From a virus: DNA of 41,914 nt. The DNA is taken from positions 1-41,914 of the IMG/VR virus record IMGVR_UViG_3300037487_000675; one strand, written 5' to 3'. A model generated the notes under the pieces. It made no database searches and was not told where the DNA came from. It worked only from the letters and a program-made list of their open reading frames with translations. Below, one piece after another: positions 7,575-13,831 of the stretch (position 1 is its first letter; each line of letters opens with the position of its first letter). The translations under genes and the position numbers were made by a program.

Positions 7575-7651
7575 CACACGTGGAAGGTAGTATCTGCTAT
7601 GGGAATAACCCTCGCGGGCGCGACTGAAGAAAGAGAACGGGTTTATATTAT

Positions 7652-7954
7652 TCATAGTTCTCTTAATGCTTGTAAGTATTTATTACGGTGTTCTTCATGT
7701 TTTAATGCCTTCTTACAAAATTCAAACTCTGCCAGCAGCGCATCCACCATTGGCAGGTCGTTGTGGTTATCCCTGGCCTTCAACCGTTCCAATTCCTCGA
7801 TAAGTTGCCGGACATTTAATGATCGAAGCCATCCTTTGTAGGCGTCAATGTCCAGTAATCGGGTGGACCAGTCCTCAACTATCGCCTCGGCCCCGGCCTG
7901 CTCTTCTGCGGTCAGTGGTTTGTGGCTGATACCTTCGTCAGCAGTAAATGGCAT
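7652..7954 (-). CDS. Hypothetical helical protein
   Basis: A 100-residue, mostly alpha-helical, acidic protein with GGGAGG before ATG 7954. It is the first gene behind the promoter at 8075-8103 and the structured leader at 7973-8037. The C-terminal half (LIEELERLKARDN...EFEFCKKALKHEEHRNKYLQAL) looks like a coiled coil. No family is recognised. About 130 bp without a gene follow it (7519-7651); they hold the phased repeats and a CCC-GCGA-GGG mini-hairpin. Confidence 0.65.
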   Translation of the reverse strand: MPFTADEGISHKPLTAEEQAGAEAIVEDWSTRLLDIDAYKGWLRSLNVRQLIEELERLKARDNHNDLPMVDALLAEFEFCKKALKHEEHRNKYLQALREL

Positions 7955-7972
7955 TACATCCTCCCAATAACA

Positions 7973-8037
7973 AAACCCCTGATAGAACGCTGGGCAAGCA
8001 GCTTACTACACAAGAGCATAGTTTCTACCAGGGGTTT
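7973..8037 (-). ncRNA. Structured 5' leader with 15-bp stem (riboswitch-like or attenuator)
   Basis: On the minus strand, bases 8037-8023 pair with 7987-7973 in a continuous 15-bp helix (AAACCCCTGGTAGAA with TTCTATCAGGGGTTT). One pair is G-U, which works only in the minus-strand RNA. The 35-base interior can form two short hairpins (ACTA/TAGT and GCTG/CAGC), giving a three-way junction. It lies between a consensus promoter and the ribosome site of the 7652-7954 gene. UUUUGUUAUU follows the stem, so it could also act as a conditional terminator. Confidence 0.6.
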
Positions 8038-8074
8038 AATTATTCGGCGGATGTATCTTGCCATACAGTTTTAT

Positions 8075-8103
8075 AAGATAAACCATTTGGCTCAATTTGT
8101 CAA
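8075..8103 (-). promoter_or_regulatory. Sigma70-type promoter
   Basis: On the minus strand TTGACA (8103-8098) and TATCTT (8080-8075) are separated by exactly 17 bp. The expected start of transcription is near 8068, which puts the structured leader 8037-7973 at the beginning of the message for 7652-7954 and the replication ATPase. Confidence 0.75.
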
Positions 8104-8117
8104 TACCTTTGGATAAT

Positions 8118-8450
8118 TTATAACCCTGCCAGCAACTTAATACCCAGGGCAGCGGCTATCAGTCCGCATAATAACATCGTTGAGAGGATAGCCGTTATCA
8201 GATAATATATCGGATCGGTTGCAGGATGCTGTATCGTGGTGTTCGATGTAGTTTCTGTCGGCGCGTACACCGCATCAGCAACGGTGGGGCTGCATACTAC
8301 GGGTTGCAAAGGGGTTGCATCCTCTTCTACTATGGGTTTAATAGTGTCCATTTTTACGTGTTTGTTTTTATGCTTTAACCACACTAACCGGTAAGAAAAT
8401 GTCTTGTTGCAATACTGGCAGATATACCGCTTGGGAGTTGCTTCTTTCAT
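8118..8450 (-). CDS. C2H2 zinc-finger protein with C-terminal membrane segment
   Basis: A 110-residue protein. ATG 8450 has AAAGGAGG eight bases before it; the frame stays open to an ATG at 8573 that has no site, though an internal ATG at 8543 follows GGGGAG, so a longer form is possible. Residues about 12-32 form a classic C2H2 finger (C-x2-C...H-x3-4-H: CQYCNKTFSYRLVWLKHKNKH region). A Thr/Pro-rich linker leads to a hydrophobic helix (ITAILSTMLLCGLIAAALG) at the end. A single finger joined to a membrane anchor is unusual in a phage. Function unknown. Confidence 0.7.
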   Translation of the reverse strand: MKEATPKRYICQYCNKTFSYRLVWLKHKNKHVKMDTIKPIVEEDATPLQPVVCSPTVADAVYAPTETTSNTTIQHPATDPIYYLITAILSTMLLCGLIAAALGIKLLAGL

Positions 8451-8573
8451 TGTTTTTACCTCCTTTAATATGTCGGCATCCGGCCTGATAAATTCTGGGT
8501 GCCTTTTTGCCCAGTCCCGGGCTATGGCTTCGGGGTCAACCATACGTCTCCCCATAGACTGCGACCGCTTCAT

Positions 8574-8747
8574 CTGAGTAATAAAGATAATGTATCAGTA
8601 TGAAGAAGTGCCATGCTTCGGTGACCGGGGGCGTATCAAACCCCCGGCCACTTAAAAAGGAGGGAGGCCCGGCTCGGCAGCTCGCGCCAGCAACGGTTAG
8701 GCTTGCCGATGGTTTTGTAACTGGACACCAGGCACCTTCCCTCACAG
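8574..8747. other. Gene-less, GC-rich stretch with nested hairpin
   Basis: No credible gene fits here. A perfect stem CCGGGGG/CCCCCGG (8625-8631 with 8641-8647) sits inside flanking AAGTG/CACTT pairing (8606-8610 with 8650-8654), with a plus-strand C(UUCG)G loop in the left arm. There is no T-run on either side, so it is not an obvious terminator. It may be a structured RNA or a protein-binding site. Confidence 0.4.
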
Positions 8748-9011
8748 TTAGCTCACCGTTATTTCGTTCACTGTTATTTGTAGTTCCGGATCGGCATCGT
8801 GGATAGCATTTACCAGCGGTGAATCGACCGGCTTCCACCTCTCTGATAGTATCCTATTCCTGCGGTCCCGTTTGCACGCCTTGGAGCATGTCAGTGATCC
8901 TTTGCGCCCCAAGAACTCCTGCTTACATTCTGTGCAGGTGCAGGTCGTTGGTTTGGCATCGGCTCGCTTCTTAGGGAATAAAGCCTTCCATAGTCTTTTG
9001 ATGACGTTCAT
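8748..9011 (-). CDS. Basic zinc-ribbon-like protein
   Basis: An 87-residue protein with AAGGAGG before ATG 9011. The N-terminal part is strongly basic (LWKALFPKKRADAK); C-x-C-x2-C and C-x3-C (residues about 23-46, TCTCTECKQEF and TCSKACKRD) make a likely zinc site. The C-terminus is acidic (NAIHDADPELQITVNEITVS). It could bind nucleic acid. No named family is recognised. Confidence 0.65.
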   Translation of the reverse strand: MNVIKRLWKALFPKKRADAKPTTCTCTECKQEFLGRKGSLTCSKACKRDRRNRILSERWKPVDSPLVNAIHDADPELQITVNEITVS

Positions 9012-9175
9012 TTACCCTCCTTATTAGTATAGTATAGATATGCTATTAAGAATACTGTTAAAATGGCGCAGCCTAAATGTATCCACATCGCCAATCTTGC
9101 AAAGGCTCCAATGCACATGCCCATGTTTAGGCATATAATTAGCCAAACAATGAATCGTTTAGGATTAGTTATCAT
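9008..9175 (-). CDS. Small membrane protein (55 aa, two spans)
   Basis: A 55-residue ORF with TAAGGAGGG before ATG 9175 and an ATGA overlap with the next gene. Two hydrophobic stretches (about residues 8-25 and 34-50) are separated by a short positively charged turn, with a charged tail NKEGK. It belongs to a run of coupled microgenes (9008-9539). Function unknown. Confidence 0.65.
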   Translation of the reverse strand: MITNPKRFIVWLIICLNMGMCIGAFARLAMWIHLGCAILTVFLIAYLYYTNKEGK

Positions 9176-9282
9176 TTACCCTCCTTAAATTTTTCTGATC
9201 GGCTTTCCTTTTCGCACTTTGGTAACGGACAGTCTATGCACTTCTTTGAGTGCCGGCACCCTCTATCAGGCGGATGGGGCAT
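9172..9282 (-). CDS. Cys-rich microprotein (36 aa)
   Basis: A 36-residue ORF with GGAGG nine bases before ATG 9282 and an ATGA overlap with the next gene. Its residues C9, H11, C15, C18 and C23 could hold one metal ion; the rest is lysine-rich. Function unknown. Confidence 0.6.
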   Translation of the reverse strand: MPHPPDRGCRHSKKCIDCPLPKCEKESRSEKFKEGK

Positions 9283-9369
9283 TTATTTTAACCTCCTATC
9301 ATTACTGGCTACTATTAAAGCCATCACGAATATGGCCACGATAAGTATTACTGCGACAGCGTAAGGCAT
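9283..9369 (-). CDS. Single-span membrane microprotein (28 aa)
   Basis: A 28-residue ORF: MPYAVAVILIVAIFVMALIV, then a short charged tail. CGGAGG precedes ATG 9369, which overlaps the upstream stop in a TAATG, and its stop abuts the next ATG. The regular coupling to both neighbours is the main evidence that it is translated. Confidence 0.55.
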   Translation of the reverse strand: MPYAVAVILIVAIFVMALIVASNDRRLK

Positions 9370-9539
9370 TACGGCCTCCGTTGATCGCAATCGCGGACTG
9401 TATTTGTTTGATTATCAACTTCTATAACTACAGCTTTAATACAGTCAATGGGATATGCAGTGCAACCAACACATGGCATATCAGGCGGAATTTTCGTGGG
9501 TTTTGAGTAACCCAGTTTGTTCATTATTTTTTCTATCAT
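9369..9539 (-). CDS. Small protein with Cys pairs
   Basis: A 56-residue protein. ATG 9539 is chosen because CAGGAG precedes it; the frame extends five codons upstream to a TTG with no site. It has PPDMPCVGCTAYPIDC (three Cys in 11 residues) and a fourth Cys near the end (RDCDQRRP), again a potential metal site. Function unknown. Confidence 0.6.
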   Translation of the reverse strand: MIEKIMNKLGYSKPTKIPPDMPCVGCTAYPIDCIKAVVIEVDNQTNTVRDCDQRRP

Positions 9540-9540
9540 A

Positions 9541-9738
9541 CTAATCTCCTGCAACTCGTTTCATGTAATTTAACAATTCGTGCTTATATATCCTCCATGA
9601 TTTTCCAATCTTAAAACCTTTAATCTCCCCGGCTTTAATCATTTTGGTTAATTTCATTTGACCAATATCTAAGTAAGAGCAGATTTCCTGTGAAGTCATA
9701 AGTGGTTCTATGTCGCACCATAACTGCTGTATACCCAT
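9541..9738 (-). CDS. Excisionase/HTH_17-type DNA-binding protein
   Basis: A 65-residue protein with a MerR-like winged helix-turn-helix: MTSQEICSYLDIGQMKLTKM then IKAGEIKGFKIGKSWRI, the standard pattern of the excisionase-family HTH_17 domain. These bind DNA as small architectural or regulatory factors. With no integrase in the genome, a regulatory role in the early operon is more likely than excision. ATG 9738 overlaps the upstream stop in a TAATG. Confidence 0.8.
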   Translation of the reverse strand: MGIQQLWCDIEPLMTSQEICSYLDIGQMKLTKMIKAGEIKGFKIGKSWRIYKHELLNYMKRVAGD

Positions 9739-10421
9739 TAACTGAACCTGCTCACAGTATGACTGCGCGCCGTTATCATTACGCCGGGGATCGGCAGCTT
9801 ATCATACTTGTGTTTAGCCTTAATTTTCTTGAGGTCTCCGCTGCAAAGCTCGCGGGGAATTGCATTGTCGTCAATTATCTCATAGTCGAATGTATCTACT
9901 ATCCTCGTACTACCCATGTTACCGGCTATGCTCTGCTTTACCGGCTCTACTATGATGGCCTCGGTCTCAGGTAGCGCGGGCAGCGGCGCCGGTTCGAATA
10001 CTTCGCCGGTTGTCTTTGACTCTTCAAGTGCGGCGCGGTTGGCCAACATGGTCTCAATGAGCGCGGCTTCGGCGGCCAGGCGCTTCGTCTCCTGCTCTTC
10101 GTACTGCAGCTTGAGGAGCGCATCCGCTTCGGCTTTGGCTTTGCGGTGATAGGTTATCAGGCCATCATCCAACCGGCCAACGGCCATCTGTATGCGGTTC
10201 TTAGCCGGGGAGTAAAGGTCGTCTACCGCTTTGGCCTGGTCTATCAATGGCTGCTTTTCGGCCTTCCTGGCCTCTTCCAGTGACTTAAACAGAGCTTTGC
10301 CTATCGCTAACATGTCTGAGCAGTTCTTGGCCTGCTCCGGGGTCTCTATGGTCAGGTGCTCTATAACCCACGGGTAGAACTCGGTCTCGGCTTTTTTAAC
10401 TAATGCTTGTAATTCGCTCAT
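9738..10421 (-). CDS. Conserved phage early protein with long coiled coil
   Basis: A 227-residue protein. ATG 10421 is fixed by GGAG before it and by the ATGA overlap with 10418-10573; the frame runs 12 codons further without a site. Most of it is a charged coiled coil (about residues 25-130), followed by an Ala/Pro linker and a compact C-terminal domain with TRIVDTFDYEIIDD...IPREL and IPGVMI. This plan is typical of a common uncharacterised phage protein found beside recombination genes. Role unknown. Confidence 0.7.
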   Translation of the reverse strand: MSELQALVKKAETEFYPWVIEHLTIETPEQAKNCSDMLAIGKALFKSLEEARKAEKQPLIDQAKAVDDLYSPAKNRIQMAVGRLDDGLITYHRKAKAEADALLKLQYEEQETKRLAAEAALIETMLANRAALEESKTTGEVFEPAPLPALPETEAIIVEPVKQSIAGNMGSTRIVDTFDYEIIDDNAIPRELCSGDLKKIKAKHKYDKLPIPGVMITARSHTVSRFS

Positions 10422-10573
10422 TTTGGCTCCAATGGCATTTCCTTGTAGATGCAGCATTTTATCTTAGAGTCGCCTATAAATACTGTGCCACTGATTAAAC
10501 ACTTGTGCGAGGATGCGCCTTTCGGGGGGAGATACCACCTGCAAGTTGGACAACACTTAATTCTGAATTTCAT
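10418..10573 (-). CDS. Cys-rich small protein (51 aa)
   Basis: A 51-residue ORF with ATGA overlaps at both ends, to 10570-11250 upstream and 9738-10421 downstream. Cysteines at about 7, 8, 11, 25, 41 and 42 suggest a zinc ribbon (CCPTC...C...CC). The position between two certain genes and the exact overlaps make it likely real. Function unknown. Confidence 0.65.
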   Translation of the reverse strand: MKFRIKCCPTCRWYLPPKGASSHKCLISGTVFIGDSKIKCCIYKEMPLEPK

Positions 10574-11250
10574 GATACTTTACTCAGCGCCGCGATAACT
10601 TCATTACGTTTTGCTATCGGTATCATGGAACTGGACTCGATGCCAAATTTATCAATCAAGAACGCTTTAGCCGAGGCTCCGCTCATATTTCTATTTTTTG
10701 CCACACCTGCCAATGCCTGGTCATAGTTCTTTTTATCGAAGGTTGCCCAGTCGCAGGCCAGCACTTCGTCAAGGTTAAATTCTGCGACAGGAGCCGCTGG
10801 TGGCGTTGCAACGGCAGGCGCGGCTGTTACTGCGGGCGGTACGGCGGCGGGCGGCGCGTAGGCCGGGTCGGTCATTATCCTGATAAGGTCGCTGGCCTTC
10901 TTGATAGCCACTCCATGCCGGATTATCATTGTCTCTGTTAAGTTTGCATATTCCTCTTTACCGGCAATTATCAGGTCAATGAGCCCCTTGTAGGCTACCT
11001 GCGCGATAATGAGGTCATCGTTCTTTTGATAGGATGCCTTCTTATCCTGCCAGCTTTTACCATCCGTCCCGCTCTTGAACTTGTAGGAGTCTCCTCGATC
11101 GTTGAGCACCAAATTGTCGGGGTTTACGTCAGATCCGAGCGCCAGTTTGTTAAAGCTGATAATCTGCTTATCAAGCGCTTCACAGGTAATGATGTAATAT
11201 GCCTTCCCCGCCTGGGAAGTCTTTTCGAGTACGCTGAGTATTTTAGCCAT
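10570..11250 (-). CDS. Putative single-strand-binding-like or recombination accessory protein
   Basis: A 226-residue protein with AAGGAGGG before ATG 11250. The first 95 residues are beta-rich with aromatic and Lys residues and could be an OB-like fold. A long Ala/Pro linker (about residues 133-155) leads to a C-terminal helical domain (FNLDEVLACDWATFDKKNYD...). A nucleic-acid-binding domain plus flexible linker would suit an SSB-type protein, but I do not recognise the family and this is inference from shape and position in the early operon. Confidence 0.5.
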   Translation of the reverse strand: MAKILSVLEKTSQAGKAYYIITCEALDKQIISFNKLALGSDVNPDNLVLNDRGDSYKFKSGTDGKSWQDKKASYQKNDDLIIAQVAYKGLIDLIIAGKEEYANLTETMIIRHGVAIKKASDLIRIMTDPAYAPPAAVPPAVTAAPAVATPPAAPVAEFNLDEVLACDWATFDKKNYDQALAGVAKNRNMSGASAKAFLIDKFGIESSSMIPIAKRNEVIAALSKVS

Positions 11251-11270
11251 TATCCCTCCTTATCTATTTT

Positions 11271-11528
11271 TTACCACTGTGGTGGATTCACGCAAGGCCC
11301 ACTGCTGCCAGTCGGGTTTTTATCAAATGAAGGCAATATGCCTCCATCCGTTATCAGTCGTGATTCATCAAACCATTCCCACTCAGCAACTTTGCCTTCC
11401 TTATTTACTGACCGCGCAGCGAGCCCGTAATGCCGGCAACCAGTGGCGTATTCAGTCCTTCCCAGTATCACACCTGAATAACCTGATACCTTGTCCTTAA
11501 CAATCTCGTACATCTCAAACTTAAACAT
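11271..11528 (-). CDS. Hypothetical protein, SH3-like beta fold possible
   Basis: An 85-residue protein with AAGGAGGG before ATG 11528. The sequence MFKFEMYEIVKDKVSGYSGVILGRTEYATGC... with a WFDESRL motif near residue 52 resembles short phage proteins with a small beta-barrel (a strand carrying GxI then a D-E-x-R-L). Function unknown. Confidence 0.6.
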   Translation of the reverse strand: MFKFEMYEIVKDKVSGYSGVILGRTEYATGCRHYGLAARSVNKEGKVAEWEWFDESRLITDGGILPSFDKNPTGSSGPCVNPPQW

Positions 11529-11706
11529 TATCCCTCCTTATATTTTCTACGATGTGGTTGATCCATTGCATTGTTGCCGTGTCGTCAAAGCCGTGTAGTA
11601 GTATACCATGCCTGTGTAACTGTAATTCCCCATCAGCCATAACCATCAGGCCAAAGCCTGCGGCGCGGTGTTCTGGTAATAAGATGCCGTCAAGTAATCT
11701 CTTCAT
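11521..11706 (-). CDS. Small hypothetical protein
   Basis: A 61-residue protein with AAGGTG before ATG 11706, overlapping both neighbours. It has a hydrophobic centre (GFGLMVMADGELQLHRHGILL) followed by a helical tail (MQWINHIVENIRRDN). No family is recognised. Confidence 0.55.
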   Translation of the reverse strand: MKRLLDGILLPEHRAAGFGLMVMADGELQLHRHGILLHGFDDTATMQWINHIVENIRRDNV

Positions 11707-11924
11707 TGGCTCACCTTTAACGAGATAAGTTGACGTAGATATTGGGCAAATGTGTACGTTCGTTCAAGTCGAGTATCCCACATTTCGGGGTAGTCGTACG
11801 CCTCGTATATCTCATCCCACTCATCATCTGTGATTTCGATGGTGTCCACTATGTCATAGCAATCAATTGTACGTATCATGCCGTCAAGGGAAAGCAATTC
11901 TGCATCATCAGGTATTATTCTCAT
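11703..11924 (-). CDS. Small protein, paralog of 2356-2556 and 2553-2777 products
   Basis: A 73-residue acidic protein in an ATGA overlap with its upstream gene. Its N-terminus (MRIIPDDAELLSL) matches the 2553-2777 product and its second half (IEITDDEWDEI, FAQYLRQLISL) matches the 2356-2556 product. So the two smaller genes near 2.5 kb look like halves or relatives of this one. Function unknown. Confidence 0.7.
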   Translation of the reverse strand: MRIIPDDAELLSLDGMIRTIDCYDIVDTIEITDDEWDEIYEAYDYPEMWDTRLERTYTFAQYLRQLISLKVSQ

Positions 11925-12142
11925 ATCTGGCCCCGCGCTTCGGCCTTACGCTCCGCTAAGTCCTCGGAGTCCATGCGGTTAGTAGTGTTCTGTGTTATCT
12001 CGATATCGTCCATTTCCAGGCTTCCTTTGCGAAGCTCATCGAATATCTCGGCTGCGCGTTCCCCGGCTTCATCGTCACCCATCGCTTCAAATTCCATGTA
12101 ATGGGTGCCTCGATAGTTAATTGTCGCTGTATAGATCGGCAT
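11921..12142 (-). CDS. Small acidic hypothetical protein
   Basis: A 73-residue protein with GAGGATG before ATG 12142 and a TAATG overlap with the gene upstream. It begins with a beta-hairpin-like MPIYTATINYRGTHYMEFEA and continues as a charged helix (DDEAGERAAEIFDELRKG). This resembles short host-takeover or DUF-type phage proteins, but no name can be given. Confidence 0.6.
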   Translation of the reverse strand: MPIYTATINYRGTHYMEFEAMGDDEAGERAAEIFDELRKGSLEMDDIEITQNTTNRMDSEDLAERKAEARGQI

Positions 12143-12453
12143 TATTCATCATCCTCCGGGTCACTTAACGATGCCAGCCAATTCTCATAGTCGGCATCAA
12201 TATAATCCTCCGGGCCATCGCCCATTTCCAGCGGGATCTCGCAGTGTAACCGTTCTACCCATTTGCCATTTTCCATTTGCATTACTACGCTCACAGTGTC
12301 GATAGTTTTGAACGATTCCAGGTAAGCATCATTGAGCGATTCTGCCCAGATATCCTCGCTTTTTATGTACCTGTAAGTGCGCGGCTCGTAGAAGTTGATA
12401 CGGAACTGCCTCATCCCTGCGCCTGTTTCCTTGGTTATCATCTGATGTGCCAT
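12142..12453 (-). CDS. Hypothetical acidic protein
   Basis: A 103-residue protein with AAGGTGG before ATG 12453 and a TAATG overlap. It contains FRINFYEPRTYRYIKSEDIWAES and a very acidic C-terminus (DPEDDE). No family is recognised. It is likely coupled with the genes on both sides. Confidence 0.6.
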   Translation of the reverse strand: MAHQMITKETGAGMRQFRINFYEPRTYRYIKSEDIWAESLNDAYLESFKTIDTVSVVMQMENGKWVERLHCEIPLEMGDGPEDYIDADYENWLASLSDPEDDE

Positions 12454-12647
12454 TACAGTTCCACCTTCGGCATGCCGTCATTGCAGCGCCAGTCCAGCGC
12501 TTCAAGCACGTAGACTTTGCGCCCTTTGTTCTCCGGCAGCATCGCTATCCTGTCGGCCTCGCCCCTGGCGGTCTCGTAACTCATGTGTCGGCGTGTTGTT
12601 TTCGGGCTGGCTTCTAACCAGCACATCCAAAACTTTTGTGGTGTCAT
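12453..12647 (-). CDS. Small hypothetical protein
   Basis: A 64-residue protein with AAGGAGGG before ATG 12647. Features are MTPQKFWMCWLEASPKT and a helix ARGEADRIAMLPENKGRKVYVLEAL; such 'YETARGEAdRiA' layouts occur in small phage proteins of unknown role. It lies directly after the antirepressor gene. Confidence 0.6.
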   Translation of the reverse strand: MTPQKFWMCWLEASPKTTRRHMSYETARGEADRIAMLPENKGRKVYVLEALDWRCNDGMPKVEL

Positions 12648-12662
12648 TGATACCCTCCTTTT

Positions 12663-13349
12663 TTATTTGCCTACAAACAGCGCCACAGCCAGAGTGAACA
12701 GGTCGTCGAGACAACCTAACTGCTCTGCTGTATCAAGCACTGTTTTATTGCCGTTGTTATGAGTCCTGCCCACCAGGTCAATGCCGTATCTGTACTTAAA
12801 TTCATAATACAGGGTCTTAAAACATTCCCGGTAGTCTTTATCGTGGTGCTGCGCGTAAGTCCTGACGATTTGGTTTATCTTTAACCTGGTGGATACCTCT
12901 TTTACCGGCGCAAGAATGGCATTAACGGCCTGCTGGTTTGCCTCATACTTATCCATGCGCTGCTCAAGTAATATCTGGTTATCAATCAGTATTTTTAGAG
13001 CTTGTAATGACACGATGTTATCAGACACAGCCGGGACGGTTGCCTGTTTGCGTAAATCAGCAAACTTGCTTAATAGCACCGCTGTGAGTTCCTTCGCTAA
13101 AGGTTTACGGCTCCCAACCAAAACGGTATACAATCCGGCTTCTGTTACATACCACATCTGCTGCTCACCACCATTGGTAAGGGTGCCCACAGTAAAGGCA
13201 TCCTTGCCCGAAAGCCGATAAACCACGTTGCGGGATTTCTGTATGCCCACAGCAGTGCAAATATCTTCCAGACAAGCCCCTGCTTCACCTTCTTTGCTTG
13301 TTGCCATCCTGATGTTGAACCCCTTGAATAAAATTAAGTCAGTTGTCAT
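12663..13349 (-). CDS. BRO-N domain antirepressor-like protein
   Basis: A 228-residue protein. Residues about 5-95 form a BRO-N domain: F-x-G-x-x-I-R, W/C-L-x-D-I-C-x-A-V-G, N-V-x-x-R-L, and WYVTEAGLYTVLVGSRKPLAKE. The C-terminal 100 residues (KEVSTRLKINQIVRTYAQHHDKDYRECFKTLYYEF...) match the DNA-binding C-terminal module paired with such antirepressors. In temperate phages these lift repression; here no CI-type repressor is visible. AAGGAGG precedes ATG 13349. Confidence 0.82.
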   Translation of the reverse strand: MTTDLILFKGFNIRMATSKEGEAGACLEDICTAVGIQKSRNVVYRLSGKDAFTVGTLTNGGEQQMWYVTEAGLYTVLVGSRKPLAKELTAVLLSKFADLRKQATVPAVSDNIVSLQALKILIDNQILLEQRMDKYEANQQAVNAILAPVKEVSTRLKINQIVRTYAQHHDKDYRECFKTLYYEFKYRYGIDLVGRTHNNGNKTVLDTAEQLGCLDDLFTLAVALFVGK

Positions 13350-13477
13350 TTAACCTCCTTTATCTTACGTTCTCTGTCCCAATAGGGCGTTTTGCACTTC
13401 GGACAGATAGCTGGCTTAGTCGGCTTGCGCGCCGCCCAGTCGTGGCTGCATCTTTTGCACTTATATACTTTTACCAT
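13346..13477 (-). CDS. Zinc-ribbon microprotein, probably from a leaderless message
   Basis: A 43-residue basic zinc ribbon: CKRC at about residues 7-10 and CPKC at about 25-28, with conserved W and aromatic residues. The frame extends 20 codons upstream, but a near-perfect promoter lies in that extension with its -10 box only seven bases before ATG 13477. The transcript should therefore begin at or next to this ATG, so translation is probably leaderless. First gene of the leftward early operon. Confidence 0.7.
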   Translation of the reverse strand: MVKVYKCKRCSHDWAARKPTKPAICPKCKTPYWDRERKIKEVK

Positions 13478-13484
13478 ACCTATT

Positions 13485-13512
13485 ATTATATACCTTATAT
13501 TCCATTTGTCAA
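13485..13512 (-). promoter_or_regulatory. Near-consensus sigma70 promoter of the early operon
   Basis: On the minus strand a perfect TTGACA (13512-13507) and a perfect TATAAT (13490-13485) are separated by 16 bp. Expected transcription start is about 13478, one base from ATG 13477. It lies just after a strong terminator, so it marks the head of a separate transcription unit that runs toward 8118. Confidence 0.85.
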
Positions 13513-13533
13513 GCACTTTTACTAAAATTTTGC

Positions 13534-13576
13534 ACAAAAAATAAGCCCGGCAACGTGGTCGAATACGTCACCGGGC
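13534..13576 (-). terminator. Rho-independent terminator
   Basis: On the minus strand GCCCGGTGACGT (13576-13565) pairs with ACGTTGCCGGGC (13556-13545) in a 12-bp stem with two G-U pairs and an 8-base loop, followed by TTATTTTTTG. The G-U pairs work only in this orientation. It ends transcription of the gene at 13595-13831 and everything upstream of it. Confidence 0.9.
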
Positions 13577-13594
13577 AAATCAGGAGAAGTTGTA

Positions 13595-13831
13595 TTATTC
13601 TATGATTTCGGATATTTCTTTTGATAAGCGGTCATCCCGCATTATCTCAGGATGGTGTACCCCATAAAGTCCAGTCAAACATTCCGCGAGGGTATCAAAT
13701 ACGAGTTGGCTTTTGCATACTAACATAAGTTGAGGTAATTGTCCTATTGCCTGCCAGTATAGGTAGAACTGGTCATTGTCCTCATGGACATACCACATTC
13801 CTTTGTCGCATTTTCTTAATACTGTGTTCAC
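13595..13831 (-). CDS. Hypothetical protein
   Basis: A 78-residue protein starting at GTG 13831, whose GTGA overlaps the stop of the metallophosphoesterase gene. It begins MNTVLRKCDKGMWYVHEDNDQFYLYW and has a mixed alpha/beta look with an acidic C-terminal helix. No family is recognised. The operon ends just after it at the 13534-13576 terminator. Confidence 0.6.
   Translation of the reverse strand: MNTVLRKCDKGMWYVHEDNDQFYLYWQAIGQLPQLMLVCKSQLVFDTLAECLTGLYGVHHPEIMRDDRLSKEISEIIE

Noticed and set aside
8625-8647. GC-rich stem considered as a terminator
   Set aside because: No run of T follows on either strand.
8536-8838. Minus-strand frame of 100 codons
   Set aside because: It overlaps two better-supported genes, crosses a strong hairpin and has no ribosome site.
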